A stretch of 34,731 bases of DNA, taken from the NCBI GenBank assembly GCA_019721035.1, contig JAHEAA010000021.1, forward strand, positions 1 through 34,731, given 5' to 3'. The notes beneath the pieces are model-generated. The model did no database searches. It was not told the origin of the DNA and was given only the letters and a program-made list of their open reading frames with translations. This stretch comes from Candidatus Sysuiplasma acidicola. GTDB taxonomy: Archaea > Thermoplasmatota > Thermoplasmata > Sysuiplasmatales > Sysuiplasmataceae. The position numbers were made by a program, and so were the translations under genes. This document shows positions 1 through 7,466 of this stretch, one piece after another (positions within the stretch are counted from its first letter, which is position 1; every line of letters starts with the position of its first letter).

Positions 1-1
1 G

Positions 2-241
2 GGATCTGTCGTCGAAACGTGCCGGAAATACTCCATCGACCCTGCCATGTACTATCGTTGGAAGGCATCCTACGACACATTCGGAGTCGACGGTCTCAAA
101 TCACACTACAGAAGAATGGAACCAGGCCTCAGGAAACTGATGAAGGAGAACTCAAGGCTGAAGAAGCTCCTTGCAGAGAAGGATCTCACAGTGGAGATGC
201 TCAGCGAAGCATTAAAAAAAAGGAGGATGGAAAAGAGATGA
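2..241 (+). CDS. IS3-family transposase OrfA, C-terminal part
   Basis: This is the 3' part of the first IS3 frame; its start lies left of the window. The visible residues read VVETCRKYSIDPAMYYRWK, typical of the recognition part of the OrfA helix-turn-helix that binds the IS ends. They are followed by a charged region with heptad-like leucines (about residues 45-75), the usual leucine-zipper dimerisation segment. The frame ends with TGA at 239-241. The first bases of that stop overlap the ATG of orfB (ATGA at 238-241), so the two are translationally coupled. Near its end the frame crosses an eight-A run (214-221), where ribosomes could slip by -1 to make the OrfAB fusion transposase. Identification as IS3 OrfA is firm because of the adjacent OrfB. 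Confidence 0.8.
   Translation, partial: GSVVETCRKYSIDPAMYYRWKASYDTFGVDGLKSHYRRMEPGLRKLMKENSRLKKLLAEKDLTVEMLSEALKKRRMEKR
214..226 (+). other. Slippery A-run and ribosome-binding site between orfA and orfB
   Basis: Eight A residues at 214-221 sit in the phase TTA AAA AAA relative to orfA, so A_AAA_AAA is available for a -1 slip into the orfB frame, which is open through this point. AGGAGG at 221-226 follows directly and lies 11 bases ahead of the orfB ATG at 238. IS3 elements commonly make OrfAB by -1 frameshifting at such runs. That it works here is inferred. Confidence 0.55.
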
Positions 242-1149
242 GCACACTGGCATCGGAATACGTTGGAAGAGGCATCAGCTCAACCGCGGCCGCCAGTCTT
301 CTGCACATTCCGAGATGCGCCCTTTACAGAACACCTGTGCACTCGCCTTCCAGGAAGGGAAGGCGGTATTCCGAAATCACACTCAGAAAGACCGTGGATG
401 GGGCATTCGTCTATCTGTCAAACGGGCAGGTGGTTGATGAGATGAAGGAGTTGCTCTCAAGGGAATTCGTCTGCTACGGTTATAAGAAAGTGGCAAAGCA
501 CCTGCAGCGTGAGGGCTTTGTGATAAACAGGAAGAAAGTACGCAGGCTGATGGCATGGAACGGTCTTCTTAACCATTCATACAACAGACGCAGCCCCGTC
601 AGCAGAGTGGTGGAATCCAAAGTGATTGTCAGTGCGCCGAACCAGGTCTGGGAGGTGGACATAAAGTATGTCTGGATTGCCGGCGAGGAGAGGAACGCAT
701 ACTTCCTCGGATTCATCGACTGCTTCACCAGGGAGGCCGTGAAGCACTATTTCGGCTTCCACTGCAACGGCGGAGATGTCCGTGAAACGATGTTCCATGC
801 ATTCCATGACAGGGGTATTGGCGAGATAGACAGCATGAGGATCAGGAACGACAACGGTACACAGCTCGTCTGCAACACCGTAGAGGAGTTCCTGGCAATG
901 ATGAACATCGGCCATGAACGCATCCATCCCCAGACGCCGAAGGAGGATGCGCATATCGAGTCCTTCAACTCCATACTCGAGAGGGAAGTGATCAGGAGAT
1001 TCGAGTTCGAGAGCTTCGGCGATGCCGAAGCAACGATCAACAGATTTGTGGCGTTCTACAACAGCGAACGTATTCATTCAGCAATAGGGTACAAGACACC
1101 GAGGGAGATGTATCAGAAATGGAAAGTAAAATGTACAGAGATCGCATGA
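238..1149 (+). CDS. IS3-family transposase OrfB (integrase core)
   Basis: OrfB of 303 residues carries the retroviral-type integrase core that cuts and joins the IS ends. An N-terminal HTH_21-like segment (about residues 65-120) precedes the catalytic domain. The DDE residues are D141 (in WEVDIKYVW), D205 (in RNDNGTQ) and E241 (in DAHIESFN), giving the expected DD(35)E spacing. The C terminus has the FYNSERIHSAIGYKTP motif typical of IS3. The ATG at 238 overlaps the orfA stop and has AGGAGG upstream. In IS3 elements OrfB alone is usually not the active form; the fusion OrfAB is. The frame is intact, so the element may still be mobile if its left end is complete. IS3 elements seem uncommon in archaea, so transfer from bacteria is possible. 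Confidence 0.93.
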   Translation: MSTLASEYVGRGISSTAAASLLHIPRCALYRTPVHSPSRKGRRYSEITLRKTVDGAFVYLSNGQVVDEMKELLSREFVCYGYKKVAKHLQREGFVINRKKVRRLMAWNGLLNHSYNRRSPVSRVVESKVIVSAPNQVWEVDIKYVWIAGEERNAYFLGFIDCFTREAVKHYFGFHCNGGDVRETMFHAFHDRGIGEIDSMRIRNDNGTQLVCNTVEEFLAMMNIGHERIHPQTPKEDAHIESFNSILEREVIRRFEFESFGDAEATINRFVAFYNSERIHSAIGYKTPREMYQKWKVKCTEIA

Positions 1150-1232
1150 GTCATTACAAGTCAACATTGTCTCAGATTAGGGGACCAAACCACTGCTTGT
1201 TCTGTCAAGCATATACGGCATCTATCGTGCGG

Positions 1233-1265
1233 CCGGCACCTGAATACCTAAAAGTTTGGTGCCGG
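1233..1265. repeat. Stem-loop, 8-bp perfect arms
   Basis: CCGGCACC (1233-1240) and GGTGCCGG (1258-1265) are perfect inverted copies separated by 17 bases. A second small inverted repeat, TTTGCC/GGCAAA with a 4-base loop, follows at 1301-1316. Both lie between the IS3 right end and the next gene. No T-run follows the first one, so its role is unclear. Confidence 0.5.
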
Positions 1266-1368
1266 GATCCGGACTTCATCACACTTTCCTGCGTGAAGCG
1301 TTTGCCATGCGGCAAAAAGGACCTTTTCTCCCGATAGGGTTTTATCCCGCTCATACATAGCTGTAACT

Positions 1369-1590
1369 ATGCCTGGAGAGAAATCAATCCTGGAGGGAAT
1401 AAAGAGTTTCTCCCTGCCTGAGTTCAATAAGGTTGAGGGAGAACTGAAGGCCGTGAGGTCCGATATATCGCGGGTGGAAGGCACACTGAAGGCAGAGATA
1501 TCGAATGTCAGGGTTGAACTCAAGGCACTCTCTGAGAAAGTGGACCTGGTAAGAGATATGGAAAAACTTAAGCTGAGAGTTCAGGAATAG
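1369..1590 (+). CDS. Small coiled-coil protein, unknown function
   Basis: This 73-residue frame is rich in charged residues with regularly spaced hydrophobics (FNKVEGELKAVRSDISRVEG and similar repeats to the end), predicting one long amphipathic helix or coiled coil across residues 17-70. No membrane segment, signal peptide or enzymatic motif is visible. The ATG at 1369 is preceded by TTTTAT at about 1339-1345, spaced suitably for a leaderless transcript. It may be the surviving part of a longer regulator, since short helical proteins beside IS elements are often remnants. The repeated VEGxLKAE unit suggests internal duplication. Whether it is expressed is not shown by the sequence. Confidence 0.5.
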   Translation: MPGEKSILEGIKSFSLPEFNKVEGELKAVRSDISRVEGTLKAEISNVRVELKALSEKVDLVRDMEKLKLRVQE

Positions 1591-1701
1591 GCGCAGAGAA
1601 GACAGTAAGTCTCACTCTTTATCGCACTATAATAATGCTCGAATATTCGTAGTTCAAATGTGAAATGCAGGCATTTTCAGGATTGATTATTTAAATAAAA
1701 A

Positions 1702-1749
1702 CCTCTCCGGATTGCCTATTTTACACGAAATGGGGAGAGGAGTTTCGTG
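1702..1749. repeat. Two interleaved inverted repeats behind a TATA-like box
   Basis: CCTCTCC (1702-1708) pairs with GGAGAGG (1734-1740), and CACGAAA (1724-1730) pairs with TTTCGTG (1743-1749). The pairings overlap, so only one can form fully, or they form a pseudoknot-like arrangement. TTTAAATAAA at 1690-1699 resembles a TATA box. A 12-codon frame (ATG at 1730, stop at 1766-1768) begins inside the second arm set. Leader peptide or small RNA are both possible; neither is shown. Confidence 0.35.
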
Positions 1750-1769
1750 CATGAATCTGGACGGCTAGT

Positions 1770-1965
1770 TCATGACTGCCTTGTCCTCAGCTCCTCGACG
1801 AACTTATCCCTCAGCTGAGGGTTCTTGAGAATTTCAGACAGGACGCTTTCGAGAGGGCCCGCCTTGACGCTCTCCGGCGCGCTCCTCAGTATGGACTTTG
1901 CCAGGAGATCAACTCATAAACTGAGCTCTAGTTCAGTTCTGCAGGCCTTTTTCGCACGAAGGGAT
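1770..1965 (-). pseudogene. Gene remnant with an in-frame TGA
   Basis: On the minus strand, positions 1913-1770 encode an uninterrupted helical segment of 47 residues (for example LAKSILRSAPESVKAGPLES and ending in EELRTRQS) before a TGA stop at 1772-1770. No ATG, GTG or TTG starts this frame. The same frame continues upstream through a TGA at 1916-1914 into a further basic stretch (LRAKKACRTELELSL). It looks like the C-terminal end of a decayed gene. A functional readthrough codon is conceivable but much less likely. The remnant lies just beyond the 3' end of the tRNA-Met gene. The original function is not recognisable. Confidence 0.4.
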
Positions 1966-1998
1966 ATAGGTGTTTTACAACTTAAACTGTGGGTTATG

Positions 1999-2096
1999 TG
2001 CCGGGGACGGGATTTGAACCCGCGGCCTTCGGATTTCCCAAGGGCAGATGCGCATCTCTATGAGTCCGACGCTCCGCCAGTCTGAGCTACCCCGGC
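1999..2096 (-). tRNA. tRNA-Met (CAT), elongator, with intron
   Basis: Read on the minus strand, the acceptor arms GCCGGGG (2096-2090) and CCCCGGC pair, with discriminator A at 1999. The D arm begins GCTC. The T arm is GCGGG-TTCAAAT-CCCGT. The anticodon stem TCGGA (2069-2065) pairs with TCCGA (2033-2029), and the anticodon CAT is at 2062-2060. The G1-C72 end and overall sequence match archaeal elongator tRNA-Met rather than initiator. A 24-base intron interrupts the anticodon loop. CCA is not encoded. Confidence 0.93.
2035..2058 (-). other. tRNA-Met intron (24 nt) with bulge-helix-bulge
   Basis: The intron sits between tRNA positions 37 and 38. CTCA (2064-2061) can pair with TGGG (2040-2037) as the central 4-bp helix, including one G-U pair. 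This leaves 3-base bulges TAG (2060-2058) and AAA (2036-2034), cut after 2059 and 2035. That is the canonical substrate of archaeal tRNA splicing endonuclease. Confidence 0.85.
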
Positions 2097-2120
2097 AGCG
2101 TACGGGGGAAAGTGAAGCGG

Positions 2121-2130
2121 AATTAAAAAT
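2121..2130 (-). promoter_or_regulatory. TATA box of the tRNA gene, also T-run after rps3ae
   Basis: On the minus strand this reads ATTTTTAATT, centred about 29 bases ahead of the tRNA 5' end at 2096. It also lies just past the rps3ae stop, so its T-run may end that transcript. Confidence 0.55.
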
Positions 2131-2134
2131 TACG

Positions 2135-2920
2135 TCACTCTCTCTTCGGAGAGTTGTCGATTATTTCCTCCGGAGAAATCTCTTCTTCGGCGCGAGGCGA
2201 AGGCGCAGGTGCAGGCACTTCCTGCGATGAGGGAAGTTCTTCCGCATCCTGTTCCGCTGGTTTCACGGGCTCTTCAGACGGGGGTTGTTCTGCCGCAGCA
2301 GGAGATGGAGGAATGACAAAACCTTCCGGAGGTAATGCGATGATCTCGCTGCGCCTGATTTCAACCTTCTTCATAGGTATGATGATTTTGGTCGATGCTG
2401 CTATTTCCTTGGCAAGATCTCCAGCGACGATCGCCTTGACCAGTTCTCCAAGCATCATGCCTGAGACTCTGCTCTTGACCAGACTCGTCGTTATGTTCCT
2501 TATGGATGTTTCCTGGGCCGACTGAATACGTCGCTCCGTCACTACCATCGGCTTAAGCCTGACTGTGAAGCCATCCTTGGTCACCGCATCGACAACATGC
2601 TCTGTCTTGGTTCTCTTCCTTCTTGTGAGCCTGCGCACATAATCGTTTGTGAGATCGTGGCCTATGAACTGAGTGTGAACCTCATTTCCCTTTATCGAAT
2701 CCGCCTTGAACCTCAGTTTGATGTGCATCTTGGAAAAATCACCGGTCAGGTCCTGAACAGTGGCCTCAGTGGTTCTCTGATTCAGATCCTCCTGCGACGT
2801 TGCGGGCGTCTCGCCAAGCTCAATTGAATTAAACATTTCAGGAGCATAAATTTTAAACCAGGATTTCTCCTTCCACTTGTCCTTTACCTTCCTGGATGCT
2901 GACTTTGATTTATCTGCCAT
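2135..2920 (-). CDS. rps3ae: 30S ribosomal protein eS1 (S3Ae)
   Basis: This component of the small ribosomal subunit is found in archaea and eukaryotes but not bacteria. The start at 2920 gives MADKSKSASRKVKDKWKEKS, the usual basic N terminus, followed by the family core (WFKIYAPEMFN, GHDLTNDYVRRLTRRKRTK, VRLKPMVVTERRIQSAQ, RNITTSLVKSR) over about residues 15-200. The protein is 261 residues. The last roughly 60 residues are an acidic, proline- and alanine-rich tail (for example PPSEEPVKPAEQDAEELPSS) that is longer than expected for the family. An in-frame codon upstream would add 13 residues, but the TATA box at 2962-2970 favours the 2920 start. The gene stands alone, convergent with nothing, and reads towards the tRNA. 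Confidence 0.95.
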   Translation of the reverse strand: MADKSKSASRKVKDKWKEKSWFKIYAPEMFNSIELGETPATSQEDLNQRTTEATVQDLTGDFSKMHIKLRFKADSIKGNEVHTQFIGHDLTNDYVRRLTRRKRTKTEHVVDAVTKDGFTVRLKPMVVTERRIQSAQETSIRNITTSLVKSRVSGMMLGELVKAIVAGDLAKEIAASTKIIIPMKKVEIRRSEIIALPPEGFVIPPSPAAAEQPPSEEPVKPAEQDAEELPSSQEVPAPAPSPRAEEEISPEEIIDNSPKRE

Positions 2921-2961
2921 GTGTTGACACGCCCGTTGGACCCGTGTTAGTAAAAACAATC

Positions 2962-2970
2962 CATATAAAA
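2962..2970 (-). promoter_or_regulatory. TATA box of rps3ae
   Basis: The minus strand reads TTTTATATGG here, about 45 bases ahead of the chosen start, giving a leader of about 20 bases. Confidence 0.55.
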
Positions 2971-3165
2971 TGCTTATGGGAGGAAAAACGATAATTGCCT
3001 GTGTTCAACAGCACTGATGGCGCGCATGCACGGTCAAGTTTGTGCATCTCCTGCTGAAAATTTTTGCGGAGTTGAAGCAGGCACCCTTTGGTTCATGGCC
3101 ATTAAACACGAATCTGGTTTACCCCGCTGTGCCAAAGCCTGACTTGCCAACACGTCGCTTGGATT

Positions 3166-3175
3166 AAAAGTATAA
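3166..3175 (+). promoter_or_regulatory. TATA box of the lipA-dehydrogenase operon
   Basis: AAAAGTATAA is centred about 35 bases ahead of the lipA ATG and is the only good promoter signal before the operon. The genes that follow overlap or lie within 12 bases of each other. Confidence 0.5.
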
Positions 3176-3205
3176 GGCATCAGCAGATTATGTGATCGAA
3201 AATAA

Positions 3206-4147
3206 ATGATGGTTAACGACAGAAAGCCGGACTGGCTGCGGGTCACATTGGCATCCAACGGGCGCTACGCCGGACTCAAGAAGGGCCTCAGGGAACTTGG
3301 TCTCAAAACTATCTGCGAGGAAGCGCGCTGCCCAAACATATTTGAATGCTGGACTGGCGGTACCGCCACTATTCTGCTCATGGGCGATATGTGCACCAGG
3401 GGGTGCAGATTCTGCGCCGTCAGCACAGGGAATCCTCACGGAGTTCTCGATGCTGGGGAACCGGAGAAGGTGGCGGCACAGGTTGCCGGCAGCGGTCTTA
3501 CGTATGTGGTGCTGACATCCGTGGACAGAGACGATCTATCCGACGGTGGCGCAAACCATATTGCCGAAACAGTGCGCTCGATAAAGAGACTGAACAGCAG
3601 CATACTCGTAGAAGTGCTGATGCCGGACTTTGGCGGAGACAGAGACGCTCTGGACAATATCATAGCTTCAGGCGCGGATGTTCTTGCGCATAATGTGGAA
3701 ACCGTAAGGAGGCTCACACCCTCTGTCAGAGACAGAAGAGCAACATACGATCAGAGTCTTGATGTCCTGGAATACTTGAAGAAGGCCTCCGGCAGAGTTA
3801 CGAAGACTTCACTCATGGTGGGCCTTGGAGAGACCTTTGACGAGATAATCGACGCACTGCATGATGTAAGGGAGAGGGGCGTAGATGCGGTCACACTCGG
3901 TCAGTATCTGAGACCCTCCGACTGGCATCTTCCTGTTTCAGAATACATTCCGCCAGAAGTATTCGATCGGTACGCCGAAGCTGCCAGAGGTATGGGATTT
4001 ATAATGGTCGCCAGCGGACCGCTCGTCAGGAGTTCCTACCGGGCTGGAGAGCTGTTCTTCGAGGGGGTTCTGCGTGCCAGCCCCGCTGTCGGCGCTGGAT
4101 CATCAAACACATTCCATGAGTATATTGCAGCCAACATGAAAAGGTGA
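3206..4147 (+). CDS. lipA: Lipoyl synthase LipA
   Basis: This radical SAM enzyme inserts two sulfurs into octanoyl groups bound to the lipoyl domain of E2. The auxiliary Fe-S cluster cysteines are C37, C42 and C48 (CEEARCPNIFEC). The radical SAM cluster cysteines are C63, C67 and C70 (CTRGCRFC). The conserved RSSY near the C terminus (275-278) supplies the serine ligand. At 313 residues it is of normal family length. The ATG at 3206 follows a TATA-like AAAAGTATAA at 3166-3175, so the leader is short. Its stop overlaps the GTG of the next gene by 4 bases. It is the first gene of the dehydrogenase operon, and its substrate is presumably the E2 encoded three genes downstream. Identification is secure. 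Confidence 0.97.
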   Translation: MMVNDRKPDWLRVTLASNGRYAGLKKGLRELGLKTICEEARCPNIFECWTGGTATILLMGDMCTRGCRFCAVSTGNPHGVLDAGEPEKVAAQVAGSGLTYVVLTSVDRDDLSDGGANHIAETVRSIKRLNSSILVEVLMPDFGGDRDALDNIIASGADVLAHNVETVRRLTPSVRDRRATYDQSLDVLEYLKKASGRVTKTSLMVGLGETFDEIIDALHDVRERGVDAVTLGQYLRPSDWHLPVSEYIPPEVFDRYAEAARGMGFIMVASGPLVRSSYRAGELFFEGVLRASPAVGAGSSNTFHEYIAANMKR

Positions 4148-5265
4148 AAAGTTCGATGGAAACAAAACTCAAAATGGGTACAGCACTGTTTCAGATAATA
4201 GATAATGAGGGTAACTTCGAAAAGGAGCTGGAACCCGAGATTCCGAGGGAAAAGCTCATCCGCATGTACAGGGTGATGCAGACCGTCCGGATGTTTGAAA
4301 GCATAGCAATGGGACTCCAGAGACAGGGGAGGATAGGTTTCTACATCGGTGCGGGAGGGCAGGAGGCGTGCAGCGTGGGCTCAACGGCGGCTCTCAGAGA
4401 CAGCGACTGGATTTTTCCTGCCTACCGTGAACCTGGTGCACTCCTTTTGAGAGGCGAGACCGTGCTGCAGCTGTTCAACCAGCTGTTCGGTAATGAAAAT
4501 GACTACAACAAGGGCAGACAGATGCCCAATCACTTCAACTCCAGGGAAAAGAACATAGTTACGCCCTCGAGTCCCATAGCAACGCAGATTCCGCATGCGG
4601 TGGGAATGGCCATGGCTGCGAAGATCAGAAAGACGGGCGACATAGCGCTCACGTATTTTGGAGACGGCGCAACTTCGGAGAATGATTTTCACAGCGGCAT
4701 GAACTTTGCCGGCGTGTTCGAAGCGCCTGTTGTCATGTTCTGCCAGAACAATGGCTACGCAATATCACTCCCGACAAAGAGACAGACGAGAGCGGAAACG
4801 CTCGCACAGAAGGCTATAGCATATGGCATACCGGCAGAAAGAGTCGACGGCAACGACATACTGGCCGTATATGCCGCGACAGAAAGGGCCGCGGAAAGGG
4901 CAAGAAAGGGAGGCGGACCCACCATGATTGAAGCAATAACGTACAGGATAGGCCCGCATTCATCCTCTGACGATCCGACGAAATACAGGGACAAGAAGGA
5001 AGTGGAGGAATGGATGAAAAAGGAGCCGATTAAGAGAATGAGGGGATATCTCATCAGAAAGGGCTTCTGGAACGAGGAAAAGGAGAAGGAACTCGTCGGC
5101 GAAATAGATGCGGAAATCAGATCGGCCGTGAAGGTCGCGGAGAGGACAGGGAAGCCGCCAATAGAGTCGATTTTTGAGAATGTATACGAGGAGATGCCCT
5201 GGAACTTGAAAGAGCAACAGGATGAGACGGTTGCAAGATACGGCAGAAACTACAGAGGAGAGTGA
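4144..5265 (+). CDS. pdhA: 2-oxoacid dehydrogenase E1 component, alpha subunit
   Basis: With E1beta this forms the thiamine-diphosphate decarboxylase that acts on a 2-oxoacid and passes the acyl group to lipoyl-E2. The ThDP motif starts at GDG 173-175 and ends at QNN 201-203. The phosphorylation-type loop GPHSSSDDPTKYR is at about 270-282. At 373 residues it is normal for the family. The GTG start at 4144 overlaps the lipA stop (GTGA); an ATG at 4156 is an alternative. The gene is commonly labelled pyruvate dehydrogenase, but archaeal homologues in Thermoplasma favour branched-chain 2-oxoacids, so the substrate is open. Overlap with E1beta by 4 bases supports balanced expression of the alpha2-beta2 enzyme. 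Confidence 0.94.
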   Translation: MKSSMETKLKMGTALFQIIDNEGNFEKELEPEIPREKLIRMYRVMQTVRMFESIAMGLQRQGRIGFYIGAGGQEACSVGSTAALRDSDWIFPAYREPGALLLRGETVLQLFNQLFGNENDYNKGRQMPNHFNSREKNIVTPSSPIATQIPHAVGMAMAAKIRKTGDIALTYFGDGATSENDFHSGMNFAGVFEAPVVMFCQNNGYAISLPTKRQTRAETLAQKAIAYGIPAERVDGNDILAVYAATERAAERARKGGGPTMIEAITYRIGPHSSSDDPTKYRDKKEVEEWMKKEPIKRMRGYLIRKGFWNEEKEKELVGEIDAEIRSAVKVAERTGKPPIESIFENVYEEMPWNLKEQQDETVARYGRNYRGE

Positions 5266-6245
5266 GCCTGATGGTCGTTGAAACGCTGCTTCAGGCAGTC
5301 ACCGATGCCTTGCGCACGGAGATGGAAGCCGATGACAGGGTTGTCCTGTTAGGAGAGGATGTCGGAAGAGACGGCGGCGTCTTCAGGGCAACAGAGGGAC
5401 TCATAGACGCATTCGGAGCAGGGAGGGTCATGGACGCGCCGCTAAATGAGGCTGGGATAATCGGCGTGGCCACGGGTATGGCGATGTACGGAATGAGACC
5501 CGTTGCGGAAATACAGTTCATGGATTTTATATATCCCGGTTTTGACCAGATTGTAAGCGAAGCCTCGAAAATCAGGTACAGATCAGGAGGGACATATTCC
5601 GTGCCGATGGTCATCAGGACACCTTACGGCGGAGGCATCAAGGGCGGTATATACCATTCACAGAGCACCGAGGCGTATTTCACCCATACACCTGGTGTGA
5701 AAGTGGTTTCGCCGTCGACGCCGTATGATGCGAAGGGTCTGCTCATCTCATCGATGAGGGATCCGGACGTCGTCCTCTTTCTGGAACCGAAGCGTATATA
5801 CAGGTCGTTCAAGGAGGAAGTGCCTGAAGGGCATTACACTGTGCCCCTCGGAAAAGCAAAGACGGTGAGGGAAGGAAAGGATGTAACACTCGTGTCGTAC
5901 GGCGCATCCGTTCACACATGCATCCGGGCCGCAGAAGAGGCTTCGAAAGAGGGTATTTCCGCCGAGGTCGTGGACCTGAGAACGCTCGTTCCAGTCGATA
6001 TTGAGGCGCTGCTTGCATCCGTGAACAAAACGGGAAGGCTGATTGTCGTGAATGAGGCGAACAAGACCGGAAGTTTTGCAGGAGAGATTTCCGCACTCGT
6101 TGCGGAAAGAGCCATAGACATCCTGCGTGCTCCGATTTACAGGGTTTCGGGTTTCGACGTACCATTCAGTTATACATGGGAAAACGTCTTTATGCCGGAT
6201 GCGGCGAGAGTGCTTGAATACATCAGAAAGTCAGTCAACTACTGA
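5262..6245 (+). CDS. pdhB: 2-oxoacid dehydrogenase E1 component, beta subunit
   Basis: This is the partner of E1alpha, completing the ThDP site and binding E2. It has the transketolase-type pyrimidine-binding domain (GEDVG 31-35; PLNEAGIIG with conserved E63, which activates the cofactor) and the C-terminal transketolase domain (VTLVSYG, AEVVDLRTLVPVD). At 327 residues it is of full length. The GTG at 5262 overlaps the E1alpha stop; an ATG at 5271 is possible. The stop is 12 bases before E2. The sequence closely follows the E1beta pattern shared by pyruvate and branched-chain dehydrogenases and does not separate them. Confidence 0.94.
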   Translation: MSLMVVETLLQAVTDALRTEMEADDRVVLLGEDVGRDGGVFRATEGLIDAFGAGRVMDAPLNEAGIIGVATGMAMYGMRPVAEIQFMDFIYPGFDQIVSEASKIRYRSGGTYSVPMVIRTPYGGGIKGGIYHSQSTEAYFTHTPGVKVVSPSTPYDAKGLLISSMRDPDVVLFLEPKRIYRSFKEEVPEGHYTVPLGKAKTVREGKDVTLVSYGASVHTCIRAAEEASKEGISAEVVDLRTLVPVDIEALLASVNKTGRLIVVNEANKTGSFAGEISALVAERAIDILRAPIYRVSGFDVPFSYTWENVFMPDAARVLEYIRKSVNY

Positions 6246-6257
6246 AGAGTGATTTGA

Positions 6258-7466
6258 TTGAAGAAAGAATTTAAACTGCCAGATGTCGGCGAAGGTGTAG
6301 CAGAGGGAGAGATAAGAAAGTGGCTTGTGAAGGAGGGAGAGAGCGTCAGGGAATTCCAGCCGCTCGCCGAAATAATGACCGACAAAGTGAATGTCGAAAT
6401 GACTTCGCCGTTCACCGGCAAGATACTGAAGCTGAATGCCGGGGAAGGACGAGTCGTCAAAGTTGGCGAAGTGATAATGGAGGTTGAGGTCGAAGAGGAA
6501 ACCGGTGCGCCGAAGGAGAAGAAACCGGAGCCTGCCACACCTGCACGCGCGTCAGCCGGAGAGGCGGCCCGTTCACAGAGTACAGCGGAACACATCCGGG
6601 CGACGCCGGCTGTCAGGAAGAGGGCGAGGGAACTTGGCGTCGACATTTCAACGGTTAAACCTGCAGATCCTTCAGGCAGGGTCACCACCGAGGACGTGGA
6701 GGCTGCGGCAAAGAAAGGCAGCACAGGCGCAGCAGCGACAACCGCCGGCCGCGTACCAGAACAACATGATGCGGTCGAGCGCATACCCGTTCAAGGCATA
6801 AGACGCAGGATCTTCGAAAGAATGGCCGAATCGAAGAGAAACATACCGCACTTCAGCTATGTTGACGAAGTGGACATGACCAGCATAGTCCATGCGAGGG
6901 ACATACTGGCAAGAAAGTATGGGGATCGTGTCAAGGTCACCTTTCTGCCGTTCATAATAAAGGCGACAGTGGAATCGCTGAAGGAGTTCCCGTATCTCAA
7001 TGCATCATACGACGAGAAGACAAACGAGATTGTGCTTAAGAAGCATCACAACATAGGAGTTGCTGTTGCGACAGAAGCCGGGCTCATCGTTCCAAACATA
7101 AAAGATGCGGACACCAAGAGCATTGAACAGCTGGCTAAAGAGGTGGAGGAACTCGCATCGAAGGCAAGGGCAGGGAGTCTGTCTCTTCCTGAGGTGCAGG
7201 GAGGCACGTTTACCATTACCAATGTCGGCCCCATAGGCGGATTGCTCTCGTCCCCGGTGATAAACTACCCGGAAAGCGCAATACTCGCCATACACAGGGT
7301 CCAGCAGCGGCCGGTGGTCCGCAATGGGCAGATCATAATCAGGGATATGATGTACTTCACCGTTGCCTGCGATCACAGAATAGTTGACGGGGCGGTGGCC
7401 GCACGGTTCGGTAACAGGCTGATAGAGTACCTTGAGCATCCGTTCCTGATGAAGCTGGAATTCTGA
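6258..7466 (+). CDS. pdhC: Dihydrolipoamide acyltransferase E2
   Basis: This is the core of the complex: it carries the swinging lipoyl arm and transfers the acyl group to CoA. Domains in order are a single lipoyl domain (about 1-80; lipoylated K43 in MTDKVNVEM), a charged and alanine-rich linker, a peripheral-subunit-binding domain (about 113-150, RATPAVRKRARELG), a second linker, and the catalytic domain (about 170-402) with DHRIVDG (H373, D377). The start is TTG at 6258, preceded by GAGTGAT, and no ATG is available. It overlaps the E3 start by one base. The single lipoyl domain is the target expected for the LipA and LipB encoded in the same operon. Confidence 0.95.
   Translation: MKKEFKLPDVGEGVAEGEIRKWLVKEGESVREFQPLAEIMTDKVNVEMTSPFTGKILKLNAGEGRVVKVGEVIMEVEVEEETGAPKEKKPEPATPARASAGEAARSQSTAEHIRATPAVRKRARELGVDISTVKPADPSGRVTTEDVEAAAKKGSTGAAATTAGRVPEQHDAVERIPVQGIRRRIFERMAESKRNIPHFSYVDEVDMTSIVHARDILARKYGDRVKVTFLPFIIKATVESLKEFPYLNASYDEKTNEIVLKKHHNIGVAVATEAGLIVPNIKDADTKSIEQLAKEVEELASKARAGSLSLPEVQGGTFTITNVGPIGGLLSSPVINYPESAILAIHRVQQRPVVRNGQIIIRDMMYFTVACDHRIVDGAVAARFGNRLIEYLEHPFLMKLEF

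Larger units (their letters stand above)
1..1192 (+). mobile_element. IS3-family insertion sequence, left part missing
   Basis: The element contains the end of orfA and all of orfB, which codes for a DD(35)E transposase. Its left end lies outside the window. The right terminus is probably the GC-rich stretch at about 1168-1192 after the orfB stop: it reads TGTCTCAGATTAGGGGACCA and then runs to ACCA. This fits the CA-3' ending usual for IS3 elements. Without the left inverted repeat the exact boundary and target duplication cannot be fixed. Confidence 0.8.

Noticed and set aside
577-1077. Minus-strand frame opposite IS3 orfB
   Set aside because: It is antisense to the transposase, with no motifs or start signals.
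1914-1916. TGA as a selenocysteine codon
   Set aside because: No start codon, no recognisable selenoprotein context and no convincing selenocysteine insertion element; simple decay is the simpler explanation.
1999-2096. tRNA-Met as attachment site of the accessory region to the right
   Set aside because: No copy of the tRNA 3' end was noticed near the recombinase, and about 19 kb of ordinary core genes lie in between.
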